Assembly (NCBI GenBank): GCA_007120555.1 | Contig: SKNL01000245.1 | Span: forward strand, 1 to 6,357 | Direction of reading: 5' to 3' | Length of the DNA stretch: 6,357 nt | DNA from: Balneolales bacterium | GTDB lineage: Bacteria; Bacteroidota; Rhodothermia; Balneolales; Natronogracilivirgulaceae | Shown here: positions 6,032-6,357 of the stretch, piece by piece | How the letters are laid out: each line of letters opens with the position of its first letter | Position numbering within the stretch: position 1 is the first letter of the stretch | Notes under the pieces: generated by a model | The model's database searches: none | What the model saw: the letters and a program-made list of their open reading frames with translations, nothing else | What the model was told of the DNA's origin: nothing | Position numbers and translations under genes: made by a program

Positions 6032-6247
6032 ATGAACAATATACTCAACCGCACACTCTGGTTTCTTGGAGGGCTTACCATTGCCCATTTTCTGTTTGAA
6101 TGGCTCTTCGGGATCATGAGTGGCCCGACACCCGCCATTGTCCTGGAAACATCCCGGTTCGGCATCTACGCCGTTATCAGTCTCGCATATGCCCTGTTCC
6201 GCTCCAGCCCCAGCCTGCTTGAGCGGGACAAGGTCCTGAATTCCTGA
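6032..6247 (+). CDS. Small two-helix membrane protein of unknown function
   Basis: A 71-residue protein I do not recognise. It has two hydrophobic stretches, about residues 8-28 (TLWFLGGLTIAHFLFEWLFGI) and 43-57 (FGIYAVISLAYALF), joined by a short loop containing SGPTP, and a polar charged tail (SLLERDKVLNS). This is consistent with a small inner-membrane hairpin. There is no Shine-Dalgarno site, but an upstream TAnnTTTG element and the clear membrane pattern support a real gene. It follows the outer-membrane protein by 130 bp with its own likely promoter, so a functional link is not shown. The TGA lies inside an 18-bp palindrome. Confidence 0.68.
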   Translation: MNNILNRTLWFLGGLTIAHFLFEWLFGIMSGPTPAIVLETSRFGIYAVISLAYALFRSSPSLLERDKVLNS

Positions 6248-6256
6248 TCAGGAATT
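6239..6256. terminator. 18-bp perfect palindrome on the stop codon, possible bidirectional terminator
   Basis: AATTCCTGATCAGGAATT is a perfect palindrome that includes the TGA at 6245-6247. As RNA it can form a 7-bp stem with a GATC loop on either strand. It lies where the small plus-strand gene and a possible minus-strand gene converge, which suits a bidirectional terminator. No T-tract follows on either side, so a protein-binding site is equally possible. Confidence 0.4.
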
Positions 6257-6263
6257 GCCATCA

Positions 6264-6356
6264 TCACCCGGGACACCCATTGGCATCAACAAACGCCAGA
6301 CGGACCAGAAACGCCAGCCATATCAGCAACGCCAGCACATCAGAAACGCCAGCCGC
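6264..6356 (-). CDS. Possible C-terminal end of a membrane protein entering from the right edge
   Basis: Reading leftward from the edge, one minus-strand frame is open for 30 codons and ends at TGA 6264-6266. It contains VSDVLALLIWLAFLVRLAF, a membrane-helix-like stretch, then VDANGCPG. The other two minus frames hit stops early. The stop lies 16 bp from the end of the plus-strand small gene, a normal convergent arrangement. With only 30 codons and no start visible, and because the hydrophobicity comes from a short DNA repeat, this may be chance. Confidence 0.33.
   Translation of the reverse strand, partial: AAGVSDVLALLIWLAFLVRLAFVDANGCPG
6293..6352 (+). repeat. Imperfect 18-bp tandem repeat at the right edge
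   Basis: ACGCCAG recurs at 6293, 6311, 6329 and 6346 (steps of 18, 18 and 17), each preceded by CAGAA, CAGCA or a similar sequence. The array may continue beyond the window. On the minus strand the unit reads as Leu-Ala-Phe/Leu-Leu codons in the possible membrane segment. Confidence 0.65.
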
Positions 6357-6357
6357 A

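Overview
The window holds ordinary bacterial chromosomal DNA with no sign of an insertion sequence, phage, CRISPR array or RNA gene. Several features suggest a member of the Bacteroidota/Balneolota/Rhodothermota group. Shine-Dalgarno sites are mostly weak or absent. Two promoter-like elements resemble the Bacteroidota TAnnTTTG -7 box. One large gene is a TonB-dependent-receptor-like outer-membrane protein, and the ATPase belongs to a type common in that group. This placement is an inference from style, not a database match.

Left part (1-1696), all on the minus strand. Reading in the direction of transcription there is a DUF805 three-helix membrane protein (1343-1696), a secreted alpha/beta-hydrolase esterase (246-1265), and the first 59 codons of a membrane-embedded spermidine-synthase-like protein running off the left edge (1-178). 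The esterase probably carries a frameshift just after its catalytic histidine: the other frame gives a family-like ending that stops at 343, whereas the annotated frame runs on with an unconvincing tail to 246. Gaps of 67-77 bp make an operon possible but not proven.

Middle (1697-1991) is a divergent intergenic region. It has a plausible Bacteroidota-type promoter and a pair of 11-bp direct repeats at 15-bp spacing just in front of the plus-strand genes.

Right part (1992-6247), plus strand. A 392-residue P-loop ATPase of the ATPase_2 / 'ATP-binding protein' type (1992-3170) overlaps by 14 bp a large outer-membrane protein (3157-5901), so the two are very likely co-translated. The outer-membrane protein is the most unusual item. 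A signal peptide is followed by what looks like a complete eight-stranded beta-barrel, then a linker of three near-identical 15-residue repeats, then a TonB-receptor plug-like domain and a large C-terminal barrel: two outer-membrane barrels in one polypeptide. A small two-helix membrane protein follows (6032-6247) behind its own TAnnTTTG-like promoter. An 18-bp perfect palindrome sits on its stop codon, and a possible convergent minus-strand membrane gene enters from the right edge.

A recurring theme is short-period repetition in steps of 15 bp, or 45 bp = 3 x 15: in the promoter, inside the ATPase gene, inside the barrel-fusion gene and just after it. A separate 18-bp imperfect repeat lies at the right edge. 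No known defence, secretion or biosynthetic system can be named. The ATPase plus double-barrel pair is the best candidate for something undescribed.
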